NCBI GenBank assembly: GCA_027596195.1
Contig: JADGJG010000419.1
Span: 1 to 20,598 of the forward strand
DNA: 20,598 nt
Reading direction: 5' to 3'
DNA from: Podochytrium sp. JEL0797
Taxonomy: Eukaryota > Chytridiomycota > Chytridiomycetes > Chytridiales > Chytriomycetaceae
Position 1 is the first letter of the stretch; each line of letters opens with the position of its first letter. The notes below the pieces were generated by a model that made no database searches, had not been told where the DNA came from, and was given only the letters and a program-made list of their open reading frames with translations. Shown piece by piece: positions 1-9,156 of the stretch. Position numbers and translations under genes: made by a program.

Positions 1-332
1 TCTCTGACGAGGCTTCCTTTTCTTTGTGCGAATCTCAAGAGATTGGGAGGAGGCAGAGACAAAGCCTTTGCGAATCTGATTGGCAAAGTGATCATCCAAA
101 TCTTTTTGTTCTGCTCGCAAAGAAAAAAAGAGACCCTTTTTCCACTTTTTTCTTCCTTTCTATGAAGGGAGTGATGGGAGTGAAAATTTCAGGAAAAGAG
201 GGCCTCGCCCTCACCGGACCCAGTATTGTGGCGTAAAACAAAAAGCTGAACCATGGCAAAGCCGCAAATATGGCTTGACGCTCAAACTTGAGCGTAAATC
301 TTCATGAAAATCGATAATCTCTCCCAGCGAAT
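1..332. other. No supported gene; AT-rich 5' flank
   Basis: I see no convincing coding signal here. A 70-codon open frame at 24-236 (+) has low-complexity, lysine- and phenylalanine-rich content and no recognisable motif. Two copies of a short TGCGAATCT-type word lie at about 27 and 69. The segment may be the 3' flank of a gene beyond the left edge or old sequence upstream of the DHODH relic. Confidence 0.4.
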
Positions 333-1103
333 ATGTTAGAATGCGTATCATTCAAAGAAATTGGTCGGAAACGCGCCAATCGCCGAATGGCTTGCATCTC
401 CTTGACTCCACCAAAGAAACGATCTGAAAAAAAAGAGTCAAGAATGGCCAGCGCTCCTTCTTCCAAAGAAGTCGAAAGGATTGTCGAGACCAGCGTATGT
501 TTTGAGTGCTTTGTTGAGCGCATTCGCTAACACACGTTCAAGTTCCTCGGCCTCCCGCTCTCGAACCCAGTCGGCCTCGCCGCCGGTTTCAACAAACACG
601 CCAACGGTATCACCGATTTCTTCACCTCCGGATTCGGCCTCGTTGAAATCGGCAGCGTGACCCCGCTGCCTCAACCGGGAAACCCACTCCCACGCATCTT
701 TCGTCTCGAGGAAGACTCCGCAATCGTGAACCGATGCGGATTCAATAGCGAGGGACATGCTGTGATTCTTGGGCTGCTTGAGGCGCGTGGTCCCGAAGGG
801 GATGACAAGGGCGTTGATGCAGAGTCGCGCATTGGGGGTCAACGTGGGAAAGAATACGATTTCGAAAGCGGAGGATCATGGTGATTATGTCAAGGGGGTG
901 GTCAAGCTGGGACCGTATGCGGATTACTTGGTCATCAACTTGAACAGTCCGAATACGCCAGGGTTGAGGGGATTGCAGAGACGTGAACCCATGTTGAAGC
1001 TGTTGAATGAGGTGATGGTGTTGTTTGTTGGGTTTTCGAACTAACGCGTTTGCGCAGGTCCGACAAGTACGCGACACGCGGTGAGTTGGTGAAGCCGCTG
1101 GTG
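333..1103 (+). pseudogene. Truncated dihydroorotate dehydrogenase (class 2) relic
   Basis: Class-2 DHODH oxidises dihydroorotate to orotate in pyrimidine synthesis and is normally a membrane-bound FMN enzyme of mitochondria. The N-terminal half of the catalytic barrel is visible: NPVGLAAGFNKHANG (about 560-605), VEIGSVTPLPQPGNP (about 640-690), NRCGFNSEGH (about 728-757), LGVNVGKN (about 830-855) and SSPNT-like NLNSPNTPGLRGLQ (about 940-980). A likely intron runs from about 495 (GTATGT) to an AG near 546 with a GCTAAC box. A second lies at 1012-1057 (GTGATG, CTAAC, GCAG). The frame shifts by one base near 815-835 and no intron can explain it. After a KPLV-like stretch near 1090-1103 the homology stops, about half way through the enzyme, and LRR sequence follows. 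The N-terminal targeting and anchor region is also missing. The domain call is strong; whether any transcript is made is unknown. Confidence 0.8.
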
Positions 1104-1349
1104 GGTGCGATTTTTCGGGGAAGATTCCGCATGAGCTCAATGGACTCGAGATGTTGGAGGAATTGAATTTCGGGCAATGTGATTGTGTGTGGAGAGGTGC
1201 CGACGGCGTTGGCGACATTGGCGCGTCTTGCCTTCTGCGATTTGAGGGGGTGCCCTGGATTGACCATGGGTTTTGACTTTCACGAAGGAGTTGACTTTTA
1301 TGGTCCCAATGAGGAGGGGGAGGTGCTTTTCGACGACGAGGATGAGTAA
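1103..1349 (+). pseudogene. LRR gene 3' tail fused to the DHODH relic
   Basis: The segment encodes a plant-type leucine-rich-repeat unit with GCDFSGKIPHEL near 1105-1140. In shifted frames it then reads VPTALATLARL and GCPGLTMGFDFHEGVDFYGP, ending in an acidic tail and TAA at 1347-1349. The same order of motifs ends the LRR pseudogene at 10890-11576. Copies at 1950-2160 and 5312-5479 share parts of it. The frame breaks after ELNFGQ. There is no start codon or upstream repeat belonging to it; the 5' side is DHODH sequence. It is a 5'-truncated piece of a multicopy LRR gene. Confidence 0.75.
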
Positions 1350-1452
1350 AATTGAGTTTATTTTTTTTTATCACAAAACATTTCAAAACTCGAGGTCTAC
1401 TCCTCAGAGAAAAAATAACCACAAACACAACAGCAGCATCCCTTCATAAAAA

Positions 1453-2160
1453 ATGGATATTCCCGGGTTTCAAAACCAGTTTGATACGAACGCAAAACAC
1501 GATTCGGACGTTCGCTGGATCAAAAATGTTGGTTGGGGTGTTAATGAACACGGGATTCGCGTCACCCTCGAGCTTCGTTTGACATCTGGATTCCCAATGC
1601 CCCCCCCTTGCCTCCAAATCTGGGGTTCGTGTGGCTCTTGTGAACCGCAAGATGACGGGCTCGACTCCCGTTGAAATGGCGCACCTCCAGACTCTTGAAG
1701 AGTTGGACTTGGACTCAAACGAGTTTTGTGAATTTATTCCCTACCAACTCGCTGTCAGTCGTCCCAACTGACGCATCTCTATATTTTTCTAGAAGGCAAC
1801 AGCCTTCTTTTGGGTCTGTTGCTTCCTCAAAAAACTCGAAAGAGCGGCTATATCAGGATCAATTCAACCAGCTGGTGGTGGGCATGTCCAAGTAGAAGGA
1901 ACTCCACCTTGGTGATCATGCTGGATTGTGTGGCTCGATTCCTTGGGAGCTCATCCCCCCCCAACAGTACAATTTGTCTGGGGAGATTATGCACGAGCTC
2001 GGTGGACTCGAGAGGTTGGAGGATTAGTATTTGAGAGTATTTTTCGGGCAATGTGCTCTTGTGTGGTGAGGTACCGGTTGACGGGATTGGCGCGTCTTCA
2101 ATGCTGCGACTTGAGGGGGTGTCCTGGGTTGACCAATTGCGCGAAGAAGTTTTGCTTTAA
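1453..2160 (+). pseudogene. Decayed LRR gene copy
   Basis: The piece begins with an open stretch (1453-1674) that contains SGFPMP and a run of seven C near 1600, at which the LRR reading frame is lost. Beyond it MTGSTPVEMAHLQTLEELDL (about 1650-1710) is a clear LRR unit. It corresponds to ITGPISVEIANLKTLQY in the copy at about 11000. Further fragments follow in changing frames: an NSLLLG unit near 1795, a GSIPWELI-like unit near 1935, a NLSGEIMHELGGLERLED-like unit near 1965-2020, and the tail word LARLQCCDLRGCPGLT near 2090-2130. At least four frame changes and several stops make translation into one protein impossible. It is the nearest upstream neighbour of PCNA and supplies most of that gene's 5' flank. 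Confidence 0.7.
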
Positions 2161-2220
2161 TTTCCTAACAAATAAAAAAGAACGCGAAGCCAAATAAAAA
2201 CATGTTCCGGACATTCGCGA
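2087..2220 (+). promoter_or_regulatory. E2F/MBF-like motifs upstream of PCNA
   Basis: Three G1/S-type words lie in the roughly 190 bases before the PCNA start: TTGGCGCG at 2087-2094, ACGCGAA at 2182-2188 and TTCGCGA at 2214-2220, the last two in opposite orientation. Replication genes are commonly driven by E2F (animals, early fungi) or MBF (yeasts) through such cores. The first lies inside the LRR relic and recurs in the other LRR copies, so only the proximal pair is specific to this promoter. Function is inferred. Confidence 0.35.
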
Positions 2221-2276
2221 TGCTTGGGCCGGAAGCAAAACCTCTCCAATTTCTCGCCAAAAAAACATCACCTCAA

Positions 2277-3453
2277 ATGCTCGAGTGCACGATTGAACAG
2301 GCCAGCACGCTCAAGAAGATACTTGATGCCGTCAAGGAACTCGTGACGGATGCCAACTTTGACTGCTCAGACAGCGGCCTTGCGCTGCAGGTTTGTCTAA
2401 TACCATCGATGCAGATGCACGCTAAACACACACCCAGGCCATGGACAACTCGCACGTGGCGCTCGTTGCGCTGCTCCTCAAGAGCTCCGCTTTCTCTCCG
2501 TTCCGCTGCGACCAGCAACTGTCGCTGGGCATCAACCTCGTGTCGCTCAGCAAAATCCTCAAGTGCGCAGACAACAGCGACACGGTCACGTTGAAGGCGG
2601 ATCAGGGACAGGTGCGAGTATTCTATTGCTCTTGTTACACCCTACCTTAACATCAACCATTCCTCTATTCAGGACACCCTCGCGCTCACGTTCGAAAACA
2701 AGACCGGCGCACGAGTCTCCGAGTACGAGCTCAAGCTGATGGACATCGACTCAGAACACCTGGGTATCCCAGAGACGCCCTACGAGGCCACCGTCAAGAT
2801 GCCCAGTGCCGAGTTTCAGCGCATCTGCAGGGACCTGCGCATCCTCAACGAGTCGAGTGCGTTTTATTTTCTTTTTCGTCCGAGATGTGTTGCTCAATCA
2901 AAACAAAACACAAAAAATAGTCGTCATCGAAGTCACCAAGGAAGGCGTCAAATTCTCCACCTCCGGTGACCTCGGCAACGGTTCCGTGTTTATCAAGTCG
3001 GGTCAGGCAAGCATTGACGAAAACGACGAAGACGCTGGCACCACCATTGCCCTCAACTCGCCTGTTTCGTTGACCTTTTCGCTCAAGTACCTCTGCGACT
3101 TTGCCAAGGCCACGCCCTTGAGCCCCCATGTCACTTTGAGTCTCAGCAACGATGTGCCGTTGCTGGTCGAGTATTCTGTCAGCGATGTGGGTCACATTAG
3201 GTAAATCTTTTTCTCATTCGTTATGTGAGACCCCGCCGGTTGCCTTGCTGTCGCGAAAATTGCGGTCTCGAGGAAGAATCGCGGTGTCGACTCTCGAGGA
3301 AGAATCGCGTAAACCAAAGCCCCTTCGCTTCCGTCTCCCCTCTCCCCTCACCTCTCCCCTCGCGACACCCACTTTCTCAACCCCTTTTCTAAACGGCACA
3401 CCCTTTGTTTCATTAGATACTACCTCGCCCCCAAAATCGGAGAGGACGCTTGA
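2277..3453 (+). CDS. PCNA: Proliferating cell nuclear antigen (sliding clamp)
   Basis: PCNA is the homotrimeric ring that tethers replicative polymerases and repair factors to DNA in the nucleus. Five exons splice cleanly: 2277-2390, 2438-2611, 2673-2856, 2921-3200 and 3417-3453, giving 262 residues, the usual length for the family. Visible signatures are [18 protein letters not shown] at the N-terminus, the central [13 protein letters not shown] (interdomain region; the family usually has LGIPE here), the basic-acidic [12 protein letters not shown] strand, and the C-terminal [10 protein letters not shown]. The start is the ATG at 2277 because it matches the family N-terminus. An in-frame ATG at 2202 would add 25 unrelated residues. 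Introns are 47, 61, 64 and 216 nt; the last holds a small tandem duplication. Upstream G1/S-type motifs are noted separately. No frame damage is seen. Confidence 0.97.
3266..3309 (+). repeat. Two-copy 18-nt repeat in PCNA intron 4
   Basis: TCTCGAGGAAGAATCGCG occurs at 3266-3283 and again at 3292-3309, a spacing of 26 nt. The repeat lies in the fourth PCNA intron (3201-3416), which is three to five times longer than the other introns of this gene. It looks like a local tandem duplication. Confidence 0.8.
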
Positions 3454-3687
3454 TTCTTCTTGCAGTGATATATTATGGAATTCGGAGGATTGTGGATGTT
3501 CGTGTTGTTTTTTTGAATATAAATTATGAGCCCTTCGCAAATGAAATACAACGCGCATACTTTTGGGACTCAGGGGTAGATCATTGCGCGTATCTTTTGA
3601 TTCGAGGCGCCAAAAAGTGAGCAAACTGGATCTTTGCTCCCGCGTATTCCATTATCTTCACCTTATTAGTCGTGAACGCCAAAAAAG

Positions 3688-4484
3688 ATGTCCCTCGGAA
3701 AAAACCACGCCGACTCGCACCAGTTACACCAATCCCCAACCCCCCGCACCCGTTCCCTTCCAAGAGACTGACACCCCACCAAACAACTGCACCACACAAA
3801 CCCCAGATTCAAAAAGGGCCTCCATTTCGACGCTGCCACACCAAACTTTCTCAAAGTCCTGCAGTCGCAGCATTTTCCGAAACAAGTGGCTGATCGGAGT
3901 GAAGAGGAACTAGAAGGAGAGGATTTGGATGATGAGGCGCCGCAGGTGAGGATGCGTTTTGGTGTTGTCGCAGTCGCCAGTCTGCGTTTTGGGGTAGTCT
4001 GAAAGAGGTTCTGATCTTCACGAGGCTGTTGCCATTTTTTGTCGGAATAGGTTGTATTGGGAAAGAACGTGTCAGAGGGGGATGCTGTGAAAGCTCTGGG
4101 ACTCAAGGACGCTGGTGAGTTTTTCGCGCGTGAAATCAGAATCTGAATCTGACTATTTGCACAAATCTTCCCTTGTTCCATTTCCTATTTATAGCATCCT
4201 TACAAGTCACTGAAAAGGGCGGCAAATCGAAAAAACGCGCAGCGTCCGATTCGCTCGAAGAACCCAAAAACGGCGGCAGTTCGAAATCCGCGATTGCAGA
4301 GGTTGGCGCGAACAGTGCGACAGAGAAGCGGCGGAAACGAGTGGAAGAGATTCGAAAGAAGGCTGCTGTGTCTGCGAATGGTGGTGGTGGTGTTGGAGCT
4401 GCCGGGAAGGCATCCAAGGAGGTTGGGAAGAAGTCAAAGGCCAAAGCAAAGAGTATGCTTTCGTTTGATGTGGATGATGAATGA
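3688..4484 (+). CDS. KIAA1143/DUF4604-like small basic nuclear protein
   Basis: The proposed model has exons 3688-3722, 3807-3945, 4051-4114 and 4195-4484, encoding 175 residues in frame. Exon 2 encodes TPNFLKVLQSQHFPKQ followed by an acidic stretch (SEEELEGEDLDDE). Exon 3 begins VVLGKNVSEGDAVKAL. Exon 4 is lysine- and alanine-rich with KKRA, EKRRKRVEEIRKK and KKSKAKAK, and ends SMLSFDVDDE. The PAFL-like opening, the PQVVVL-like middle and the LLSFD-acidic C-terminus match the layout I know from human KIAA1143 and fungal DUF4604 proteins, whose function is not established. The basic clusters suggest a nuclear location. Exons 2-4 are well supported. Exon 1 is less certain: the first intron (GTTACA donor, CTGAC near 3768, CCCAG acceptor) gives the correct phase but its donor is weak. 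Confidence 0.7.
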
Positions 4485-4512
4485 TTAAAACTGCATTGTA
4501 AACACCTTATCA

Positions 4513-4718
4513 AGATCTTGGTCCTGCGATGGTAGCCTCAGCCCCACCGTCAGCGACACCACCCAGCCACAAGCATACCTTGCCATCAGCCCTCTCTCAA
4601 ACGCATCATTGTCTCCATCCGTGGAAGCACGAGCCTCCTCGATTTCACCAAAGACCTCAACATCAAACCCGACAAACTCTCGCTTCCCAACAGTCCCGCA
4701 AACGGACGTTCTGAATGA
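4513..4718 (+). pseudogene. Class-3 lipase N-terminal remnant
   Basis: One frame reads SWSCDGSLSPTVSDTTQPQAYLAIS (about 4516-4590, shown here as short words: SWSCD, SDTTQ, QAYLAI). Another frame continues KRIIVSIRGSTSLLDFTKDLN (IIVSIRGS, LLDFTKDL) at about 4600-4665. Secreted fungal class-3 lipases have this order: W-x-C, AYVA, then IVVSFRGTxSLxDxxxDL just ahead of the active-site region. The frame changes near 4595, the catalytic GHSLG serine motif is absent, and there is no start or signal peptide. It is therefore a small broken piece. The match rests on motif memory only. Confidence 0.45.
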
Positions 4719-4744
4719 TGGAGAGGACACAGACTGCTCCAATT

Positions 4745-5184
4745 TGCCTTCCGTGTTGGCGACTTTTGCTTCCCCTATTTTATAAATGCGGTCTTGTCCA
4801 GCTCTGCGATGACTGCTGGCACGAGGAACACGCCGATGACTCTTTCAGAAAGCAACGCGTTTAAGGCAATACTCGCGCTTCTTAACATTCTTCTCGATTC
4901 ATTGCAACGTGACTCGAACGCGAGATTCATTTCAAAGTGACTCGGAGACGCGAATGCAGGATGCAGATGAACGAAACGGGGGAGGGGCAAGAGCGGTAGC
5001 GTGGAAAATCTGAGGGATTATCGTTACCCTTGACGTAAAACCATATTTTAATTTTATTCTTTTCCCAACCCGTAACTAGACGTCTTACTTTTTTATTCTC
5101 TTTAAAATTGTGCCTCATTTTCGGAACCCTAAGAGCATCAAATCGAGCAACGGACGGATCTTTGCAGTCATAACCAAGGCCTCT
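4745..5184. other. Intergenic, no supported gene
   Basis: Short open frames occur on both strands but none shows a recognisable motif or the paralogy seen elsewhere in the window. The 5030-5130 stretch is AT-rich. An ACGCGT word lies at 4855-4860. I can assign nothing further. Confidence 0.4.
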
Positions 5185-5279
5185 CAATCTACTCTACAGT
5201 CGCTCCACTCCTCCCTGTCTTTGATCAAGCCCTCCAACGCCCACAACCAACGCCAAGTCTCCCTACAAACTCAGCTATA
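5185..5279 (+). pseudogene. Coiled-coil scrap of the F-box/LRR family
   Basis: The + strand frame reads QSTLQS, then LHSSLSLI and RQVSLQTQL. This parallels QSDLQSSIQSS, FHSSLSSIESS and HQVSLQILQL in the coiled-coil part of the family copy at 10450-10590, with about ten residues missing. The frame then meets a stop at about 5279. It is short, but the order of words matches along its whole length. It is followed about 30 bases later by the LRR tail of the same family. Confidence 0.55.
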
Positions 5280-5311
5280 ACCAAAAACACCACACGCGTT
5301 TCGCTGAGCAA

Positions 5312-5479
5312 GGGTGCAATTTGTCTGGGGAGATTCCTCAAGAGCTCGGCAGACTCAAAATGTTGAAGTATTTGTATTTAGCGGACAAGGAAACGGGTGG
5401 GGAGGAAATGGGGCTGCATAGATATTGGGGTGTCCTGAGTCGACGATTTCACGAAAACTTTCCCTTCTGCCCCGAATGA
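5312..5479 (+). pseudogene. LRR gene 3' tail, third copy
   Basis: The opening GCNLSGEIPQELGRLKMLKYL (GCNLSG, IPQELGRL) at 5312-5370 is nearly identical to GCNLSGKIPHELGRLERLRKL in the copy at 11349-11420. Downstream, fragments of the common tail (a CPE-type word, FHENF, CPE before TGA at 5477-5479) remain, but the middle is shortened and out of frame. It starts at the same LRR unit as the tail fused to DHODH at 1103. It lies only about 100 bases upstream of the UTP17 start. Confidence 0.65.
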
Positions 5480-5576
5480 GGAATTCGACAATGGCGAATA
5501 AATCGCATCCACCATTTTCTTCTGCTGCAGTCACGCAGAAGAGATTTTGATTTTATTTTTTCTTGATCAAACGTCA

Positions 5577-8500
5577 ATGACCAACAGCATCGAGACATCC
5601 AGTCTTCTCCTCTCTGGCGGAATACCTTCAGCAGTGCCCGTATCTTTTGTCTCTGGTGGTCGCTTTGTGTGTGCTGCTGTGGGGTCTTCCGTGTCCGTGA
5701 CCAGCACGTTAACGGGACTCAAAGCGCGGCGGCTCTGCGCTTCGACTTCGGCCAACGTTGTTTCGACGCAGCCAAACAACGAAAACGACTTTCTTCTCTA
5801 TGTGGCGCACAGCGACGGAAACGTGAATTTGTGGGACGTGGCAGACGGGTCGTTGATCAAGGTAAACCAAAAAAAAAAAAAAAAAAACTGACCTGTCATT
5901 CCAGTCATGGCACTTCAAAGACTCCATTGTTCACTTCAAAGCATCGCCAAGGCATAAGGAAACCTTCTTTATCGCATTCTGCGTGAAAAACAAGGGGGAA
6001 CTGCGGTGCTTCAAACTCGACAAGGTCCATTTGCCATTGCTTGGAGACAAGAACGAGAAGTTGGTGAAGCGGTCGCTGCTGGGTGAAAAGGGAATCAGTC
6101 ATCCCATTACGGGATTGGATGTTTCGAGCGTGTCAGTTGTTGCGGTGACTGATATCAAAGTGTGGTTGTGGGATTTGACGGAGCAGACTGGGCTTGCGGA
6201 TTCCATCAGGTACACATTCGTGAATCTCATCCATTTGATTCCCATCCATTCATTCCCAACACCGCATTTCTGAACCCCACCCCCTTCTTCCCCCGACAGA
6301 TTCCGCGTCCCCAAAAAACAACTCTCCCAGTCTATCACAACCGTCTCTCTCCACCCCCACACCCCCCTCCTCGCCCTCGGCCTCACTTCCGGTGAAATCC
6401 TCATTTACCACAACCCCTTTAACACCAACCCCGCCGTCCAAATCCTGCACTGGCACGCACACACCGTCACTTCCCTCTGTTTCATGAACGACGGCACGAC
6501 CCTGATTTCCGGTGGAAAAGAATCCGTTCTTGTCTTGTGGCAACTGGCCACGCTTTCGAAACAGACGATTCCGCGGCTTGCAGCGGGAACGGCGTTGTTG
6601 AGTTTGGCGGTTTCCAAGGAAGATTTGCAGGTTGGGGTTGTCTGTGGAGACGCGTGTGTGCGTGTTGTGAAGGTGGGAACGTGGACTGTGCAGACTTGCG
6701 TAACAGGGCTCAAGGCCAAAAGGGGAAGAGTGTTGCAAGGCAACGCGTTGGCCGTGGAAACGAGGACGGGGAATTTGGTTGTGGCCGGCAACGCCGGATG
6801 TCTTCAGTTTTACGATGCCGTGAGAGACGCGCATGTGATGGAGGTCGAGTGTGTGGCGCAGAATCAAATTGTGGTTGCGTCGGCGGCGACGTCGGCAGCG
6901 GTGACAGGGGTGGAGCATGAGGCCGGGGATGGGTTCGCGGTAGTGACCAAAGTTGCGTTTGAGCAGGAAGGGAGGAGGTCAAAGTGGATGGCTACCGTTG
7001 ATGAACGTGAAAACTTGTGTGTGGGTGGACAAGCCGAGAGCAGTCTTAAGTTTTGGATGTGGGACGACGTGAACCAAATGTGAGTCTCCCCCGTTGATTC
7101 TTCCCCACTTTCCCCTCCAAAATACTCATGACTTCACTTCACTCCACCCAGCTACTCCGTCAACACCCGTGTCTCCAGCCCCCACACCTCCACAATCACA
7201 TCCCTCCGCTTCTTTTCCCTCCCCAACCCCGACTCCCCCATTCCAGACCTCCACGTCATCACCACCTCCCTCGACACCCGCTTCAAAATCTGGTCCCTCG
7301 CGCAACCCACCGCCGATTCTCGCGAAGACACGGCAAGCTGGTCCCAAACCTCGCAAGGCTTCTTCAAAGATTTACCGATTCATGCGTCCGCGGTGTCGCA
7401 CGACGCGTCCATGATCGCGGTTGGATGTGGGAATGTGGTGACTTTGTGGGATCCGAGTACGACCACAGTGTGCCCCCAGACTCTCTGCAACGCTGCATCA
7501 GGGGAATCCATCGTCGCAATGGAGTTTGTCGGCGGCAACAGCGATGACGACGAAATGCCCTGTCTCGTAGTTCTCACTGCGAAACGAGTTTCCGTGTGGA
7601 ATCTGTTGACGGGAACCGTTTGGTGGAGTCTCGCGCTCGGTGGTCAAGGCGCGAGCCTCACAGTCGACCCAGACTCTGCCCACCGATTCACGGTTTCGAT
7701 CTTGAACCGAAAACGGCCGCACCATTCCAAGAAACACAAGCACCCGCCGAAGCCCAACAACGGGTTCGACTCGGGTGTGGATGTGGAGGGGGATGGGTTT
7801 ACTGGTGTTGTGAGGGAGACACAGGTATTGCAGTTTAGTACCGCCTCCCCGCTTGTGGAAGGGGTGTTTTTGGGGGAGGGGGAGGTGTTCGGGGTGGCGT
7901 ACCTTTCTGGAGCAATGATGCCTGCTTCGGTTGCCAAGGCGGAGGGCAAGAGGATGGTGGTTTTGTCAAACAAGTTTGAGATTATGGCCGTGGGTCCACC
8001 TGTTGCTGAATCTGCTGTGGAGGAAGCGGTGGTTCCTGTAGTTGAGAAGGAGACTGTGGGGTTGTTTACGGGGATTTATGGATCGAGTTCCGTCAAAGCG
8101 CCCACCCCTGCTGCTGTTGTTGCGACTCCCGCGGCGACGGGTGCAAGCACCGATTCCCTCGGATTCATGCAAACCGCCTCCCACCTCCTGCCACCCCCGA
8201 CAAAACTCGCCTCCGCCTTTTTCGACGCTGTACTCACGCGTCGCGACGCAACCACCGAGGCAACCCTTCGCGCGACATACGCCGTTTCCGGGCCCTCCGC
8301 GGTGGAGGAAATGGAGGAAGAGGAAAGTGTGGTGGAGGATGACTTGGACATGGACGATGTTGGGGCGAGTGCCGCGGATTTGGAGGGGTTGGAGTTTTTG
8401 AGCGGGGTTTTGGGTGGGGTTGTTGTGGGGTTTGAAGGTGTTGTCCCGGTGGTGAGTGGGAAGGCTGCGGTGGTGGTGGGGGAGAAGAAGGGGAAGAATG

Positions 8501-8637
8501 TGAAGGAGGGTGGTGCTGCGGTGCAGAAAGTGAAGGAGGTGGCGGAGGTGATTGTGTTGAAGGAGGAGGTGGAGACGCCTGCGGTTGTCGTGAGTGAGAA
8601 GACGGTGACGGGAAAGAAGCGCAAGTCCAAGAAATAA
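5577..8637 (+). CDS. UTP17: WD40 protein UTP17/NAN1 (WDR75), SSU processome
   Basis: WDR75/Utp17 is a nucleolar tandem beta-propeller protein of the t-UTP (UtpA) complex, needed for rDNA transcription and the first steps of 18S rRNA maturation. Exons 5577-5861, 5905-6209, 6300-7079 and 7152-8637 join in frame to 951 residues; yeast and human relatives are about 830-900. Family-specific words are DGNVNLWDVADGSLIKSW (residues about 78-97), LHWHAHTVTSLCF followed by LISGGKESVLVLWQ (near 240), NAGCLQFYD (about 360), LKFWMWDD, DTRFKIW and GCGNVVTLWDPS. After the second propeller comes the helical segment ASHLLPPPTKLASAFF, corresponding to the LPSAAFL region of WDR75. The C-terminus ends in an acidic patch and a lysine-rich tail (GKKRKSKK), typical of nucleolar proteins. 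Intron 1 is only 43 nt and mostly A. The start ATG at 5577 fits the family N-terminus. Confidence 0.93.
5862..5904 (+). other. Minimal intron with A19 tract in UTP17
   Basis: The intron consists of GTAAACC, an uninterrupted run of 19 A (5869-5887), a CTGAC branch-like box (5888-5892) and an acceptor CATTCCAG. Splicing it restores the correct frame (SLIK to SWHF). Almost half of the intron is one homopolymer, which leaves very little sequence for recognition besides the splice sites and branch point. Confidence 0.85.
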
Positions 8638-9156
8638 ATTGAAAATGAAAAAGTGTGCAACAGAGAGAGAGAGAATTAAGGTTTTTGCTCGAGTGTGAGC
8701 TTTGATTACAAGGGGATTTACATCGGCTTTAAGCGGCAACCTCAAAATCTTATTCCATTCTGACTAAACTCGCAGTCCACGGACACAAACGAACAAGAAG
8801 CCAGAATCAGCCGCAGTCACAGCGAAAGCGACAGACAGATTCGTGCGCTTGAATGTGCTTGGTCGAAGACGCAATTCGTCCGCGTGGTAACCGGTTTCCA
8901 AACGTGGATTTTGTCGGTGATTCATAGTCTCCGTGGCAGACCCTGCTACAGCGAAAAAACCAAAAAATTCTTCGATCTTTTTTTTTTCCCCGTAGGGGGC
9001 TGAGACACGTTCAGACACCCAAACGTAAACAAACGGTTGATAGGTCCACGACCATACATCGCACCACCACCAAACTTTGACCAGTGAGTGATATGACCAC
9101 AGCGCCGAAGCTGTCGAGCCGGATTTCTGATTGCTCTTCCCGTTCGTCTTGTAGGT
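8638..9156. other. UTP17 to DUF6589-like gene spacer
   Basis: There is no supported coding gene in these roughly 520 bases. A short GA run lies near 8663-8674 and a T10 run near 8980-8990. A possible 5'-UTR intron of the downstream gene runs from 9084 (GTGAGT) to 9154 (CTTGTAG), with a CTGAT-type box near 9128, directly before the ATG at 9157. The 137-codon frame on the minus strand (8764-9177) has no recognisable feature. Confidence 0.4.

Noticed and set aside
742..1428. 228-codon minus-strand frame
   Set aside because: It spans the DHODH/LRR junction on the opposite strand. The + strand shows clear homology, and the minus text is Pro/Ser/His filler.
2202..2276. Upstream in-frame ATG for PCNA (25 extra residues)
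   Set aside because: The family N-terminus aligns exactly at the ATG at 2277, and the extra residues resemble nothing in PCNA.
4485..4742. 85-codon minus-strand frame after the DUF4604-like gene
   Set aside because: The + strand carries lipase-like words over the same bases, and the minus frame has no recognisable feature.
5862..5940. Apparent frame change in UTP17
   Set aside because: It is fully explained by the 43-nt intron; exon 2 continues the correct frame.
7966..8745. 259-codon minus-strand frame, His/Leu-rich
   Set aside because: It lies opposite the last UTP17 exon. Its composition mirrors the GTG/GAG-rich coding strand, and there is no motif or splice logic.
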